From assembly GCA_905221605.1 (NCBI GenBank), contig CAJNDS010000435.1, forward strand, positions 341,001 through 405,000: a DNA stretch of 64,000 nucleotides, written 5' to 3'. The stretch is from Symbiodinium natans (taxonomy: Eukaryota; Sar; Dinophyceae; Suessiales; Symbiodiniaceae). Positions 61,275 through 64,000 of the stretch are shown piece by piece; within the stretch, counting starts at the first letter, position 1; every line of letters begins with the position of its first letter. Made by a program: the position numbers and the translations under genes. The notes below the pieces were generated by a model, which was not told the origin of the DNA, did not search any database, and worked only from the letters and a program-made list of their open reading frames with translations.

Positions 61275-63100
61275 TGTCAAAAAAGCGGCAGAAAGACATG
61301 GCAGGCTCCCTGCGAATGATGAGATGCCGTGCAGGCAAGCGCAAAGCCCCCACTCTGAACCCCCTAAACCCTAGACCCTAAACCCTAAACCCTAAACCCT
61401 AAACCCTAAACCCTAAATCCTAAACCCTAAACCCTAGACCCTAAACCCTAAACCCTAAACCCTAAACCCTAAACCCTAAACCCTAAACCAGGCCCCGGGT
61501 TCTTTCCTTTCAGGCTCCAGTCCCCTTTGACCGCTCTAGGATTGACTGGGTAAAGGTTTAGGGTTTAGGGTTTGGGGTTTAGGGTTTAGGGTTTGGGGTT
61601 TAGGGTTTGGCTCTTAAGGTTCAGGGTTTGGGTACTTTCTGCCTAAATGGCTAGATAAGCCACCTGAGTCGCGTAACATGGTTATTCTTGTAAGTGCAGC
61701 TGAAGTCGAGTTATCAGTGCCCCCGCCCTGCTTGCTCGCGCTAAATAAGCTTCGTTATGGAGGGAGGCCCAGGAAGTCCCCAGCCTCATCAGCACCGAAC
61801 CTGACCCCACTTGAGCGCCAGGAAGAGCCGCCCAAAAGCCCTTCCTTAGGCTTCGCAGGGCCCCTCAACCCTCAAACCCTAAAACCCTAAAACCCTAAAA
61901 CCTTAAACCCCTCAACCCTCAACCCCAAACCCTAAACCCTAAACCCTAAACCCTAAACCCTAAACCCTAAACCCTAAAACCCAAACCCTAAACCCTAACC
62001 CTAAACCCTAGACCCCTCAACCCTAAACCCCTCACCCCAAACCCCAAAACCCAAACCCCAAACCCCAAACCCTAAACCCTAAACCCTAAACCCTAAACCC
62101 TGAACGTCCGAAGCGCATGGCCAGGTGCCCGCTTAGGCGAGGCGAGCCTGGCGGCATCCCGGAGAGGCAGTGGGCTAGCCTTGGGCTCAGATAGGGTTCA
62201 GGGTTTAGGGTTTAGGGTTTAGGGTTTAGGGTTTAGGGTTTAGGGTTTAGGGTTTAGGGTTTAGGGTTTAGGGTTTAGGGTTTAGGGTTAGAGTTTAGGG
62301 TTTTGGGTTTAGGGTTCGGGGTGAAGTGTGTTGGGTGCAGGGTTCAGGGTTTAGGGCTTAGGGGTTTAGACCAGGTCTTGCGGGCAGGATGTCCATTCAA
62401 AGCGGCCAGAGGAAGCCGTTGAGGGTTTCGGGATGAGGGCTTTGGGAGCCCGGAGCCCTAAACCCTAAACCCTAAACCCTAAAGCCTAAACCCTAAACCC
62501 TAAACCCTCAACCCTCAACCCTAAACCCTTTGAATGGCTTTAAACTTTTGCACGCCATCTTATGAAGGCTCTCCTTCCAGCCTGCTTCAGCATCTCCATC
62601 CGGAGCCTGATGCACGAAGCCTTAAGACCCACAGTTTAGGGTTTGGGTTTTTAGGGTTTGGGTTTTAGGGTTTAGGGTTTTAGGGTTTAGGGTTTAGGGT
62701 GTGGGGTTTGGAGTTTAGGGTTTAGGGTTTACCTTAAACCCTGAGGTTCAAGGGGCCGTTTCGGTTGCCTGGCTCAGCCTTCATGCGGCGCAGCGGGTGA
62801 GTGGCCCGGAGTTTGAGGTGATGGGCCTCAAGACTACACTAAACCCTAAACCCTAAACCCTAAACCCTAGACCCTAGACCCTAAACCCTAAACCCTAAAC
62901 CCTAAACCCTAAAGCCTAAACCTTAAACCTGCAGGGTGGTGGTTGCGTGTTAAGGTGCCCTGCTTCACTTCCACTCGGGTCCGCATAGGTTCTGGCTTTG
63001 CCGAGCAAAGCCAGCAGATGGGCTCAGGGTCCCTTGATCTTGCGGAAGGTTGGTGCCCCAAGAGCCCAGTACCACTTCCTCAAGCTAATGAATCTTCCTG
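61275..63100 (+). CDS. Gene 6: unidentified micro-exon gene fragment
   Basis: Coding-like islands on the + strand between telomeric arrays: KKAAERHGRLPANDEMP near 61275-61335; APVPFDRSRIDW at 61514-61549 (TTTCAG acceptor, GTAAAG donor); DVHSKRPEEAVE at 62388-62424 (GT donor); AWLSLHAAQRVSGPEFEVMG near 62767-62832; FAEQSQQMGSGSLDLAEGWC near 63000-63060. The HA…G…EVMGL stretch faintly recalls MPN/JAMM domains, but I cannot support that call. Neither start nor stop is seen, and the order and phases were not fully verified. Confidence 0.4.
61514..61549 (+). CDS. Gene 6: 36-nt micro-exon
   Basis: TTTCAG|GCTCCA…GACTGG|GTAAAG: APVPFDRSRIDW, 12 codons, textbook GT-AG signals. Telomeric blocks on both sides (61365-61492, 61556-61625). 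Confidence 0.55.
61865..62330. repeat. CCCTAAA block then TTTAGGG block
   Basis: C-strand 61865-62105, G-strand 62190-62330, facing each other across about 85 bp; a transcript could fold back. Confidence 0.93.
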
Positions 63101-63200
63101 TGGCTTAGGGTTTAGTTCGGGTTTAGGGTTTAGGGTTTAGGGTTTAGGGTTTAGGGTTGAGGGTTGAGGGTTCAGGGTTCAGGGTTTAGGTTTAGGGCTT
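62635..63200. repeat. Telomeric blocks of alternating orientation
   Basis: G-strand 62635-62735, C-strand 62838-62935, G-strand 63105-63200. Confidence 0.92.
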
Positions 63201-64000
63201 GTACTAAGTTGTACGGAAGCGTGCGCTCCAGTATTAAAAAATGGAGTCCTGGGCCCAATAATAGCTGTCATCGGGCGCCAACAATATTACATTGTACGCC
63301 ACAACCCCATGAAATGCAATAGCTTCATGCACTAGCTTGCAGATTCGTACATTTAGTACAGGCCTGTTTTGGGAGTGAAGAACCCTAACCCTAAACCCTA
63401 AACCGGTGACCGAGCCCCCAGCCTAAGTCATAGGCCTGAAGCCCGAAACCCCAAACCGCCTAGCTTAAGCCATACAAGGAGCCCCTGATCATGTCAGCAC
63501 CTTATGGGTTCCCCGACCACCCCCGTCTATACTACCCCCCCTCTAGGTTCGCTTCCCCCCTTGAAAAGATATATTTATTTTTATGTAATAATAATTAATT
63601 AAGGCTATTTAGGGATAATTAAGATTCGTCAAGCTTCTTTAGTTACTTTCCTGGGTGGCCCGAAGACCCATGGTCGACGTGGGGGTTGATCTAAAACTAA
63701 ATCGCGTAAGGCAGTTTAGGGGTTTAGGGTTTAGGGTTTAGGGTCTATGGTTTTAGGGTTTGGGGTAGTGAAGCTCGCTTTGATAACCGGACCAGCGGGG
63801 GCAACTGCAGGATTTTGTAGGGTTCTTATGCTTCTACCATAAACCCAAACCCCAAAAAACCGAAAGCCAACGCACAGAAAGCATGTCTTCCGAGGCTTGA
63901 ACGCTTTATCTTTCCCCCACCCAAAGCCGTACACTCGCCAGGTTTTTCAGCAGGCTTTTCGGCTTGGGCTTCAAAGAGGGTTTAGGGTTTAGGGTTTAGG
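63201..64000. other. Right end of window; no gene recognised
   Basis: A short AT-rich stretch (63560-63620) and TTTAGGG patches at 63715-63770 and at the very end (63980-64000). The window stops within a G-strand array, so this is not shown to be a chromosome end. Confidence 0.6.

Noticed and set aside
12127-63200. CRISPR-like repeat-spacer arrays
   Set aside because: Regular repeats separated by unique 30-110 bp islands superficially resemble repeat-spacer structure, but the repeats are heptamers of variable number, the islands are coding, and the genome is eukaryotic.
10869-64000. True chromosome end / telomere
   Set aside because: Arrays are short, in both orientations, and interleaved with exons to the window edge; nothing shows a terminal array.
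1-64000. tRNA, 5S or U-snRNA genes
   Set aside because: No cloverleaf A/B-box pair or snRNA-like segment was recognised; absence is not proven without a covariance search.

Overview
The window is nuclear DNA of a dinoflagellate, probably of the Symbiodinium/Suessiales type. The evidence is: plant-type TTTAGGG/CCCTAAA telomeric repeats; intron-rich genes whose introns follow an AG|G rule with GT, GC and some GA donors; all recognisable genes on the + strand, as in dinoflagellate unidirectional clusters; gene families expanded in dinoflagellates (betaine-binding-like + GCC2/GCC3 + multi-TM + TIR receptors, and TIR-like multi-TM proteins); and a mitochondrial cox1/cob fragment of dinoflagellate type. 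Nothing bacterial is present.

Layout. 1-4.6 kb: degenerate sequence with a retrotransposon pol remnant (RT tail + RNase H, frameshifted) and a 324-bp tail present twice. 4.88-12.97 kb: gene 1, a signal-peptide surface protein with beta-propeller repeats, a Ser/Thr mucin stalk, 16 sushi-like modules, a membrane-proximal region, one TM helix and a short tail. A ten-exon model keeps frame throughout and gives 1,989 aa. 15.6-27.0 kb: gene 2, a receptor-like protein (OpuAC-like ectodomain, GCC2/GCC3 Cys-rich repeats, several TM segments, TIR-like domain). About 28.3-34.84 kb: gene 3, a TIR-like domain split by TM segments plus a multi-TM C-terminus. 36.92-40.15 kb: gene 4, UBL + Pro/Ala linker + UBA exons resembling RAD23. 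40.37-42.73 kb: an AT-rich mitochondrial-derived segment (cox1 and two oppositely oriented pieces of cob). 44.10-59.67 kb: gene 5, a nucleoredoxin-like thioredoxin fold followed by a PUB domain, a coiled coil and a Gly-rich tail. 61.3-63.1 kb: short exon-like segments of an unidentified gene 6.

The most striking property is that from about 10.8 kb onward, and massively after 37 kb, introns are filled with telomeric heptamers in both orientations, while the 'unique' islands of 30-110 bp between the blocks are micro-exons. Exons of genes 4 and 5 (27-93 nt) were recognised by protein family, and they join in consistent phase when the repeat blocks are removed as introns. Long-ORF gene finding misses almost all of them. 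Several introns carry 15-18 bp direct repeats spanning the splice junctions, as expected if the intron arose by insertion or duplication at a break. Genes 4 and 5 may be one gene (UBL-UBA-thioredoxin-PUB), with the mitochondrial fragment inside one of its introns.

Limits: exon boundaries come from reading frame, motif continuity and AG|G signals only. There are no transcripts, alignments or database results behind them. Ends of genes 2, 3 and 6 and the 5' ends of genes 4 and 5 are not established.
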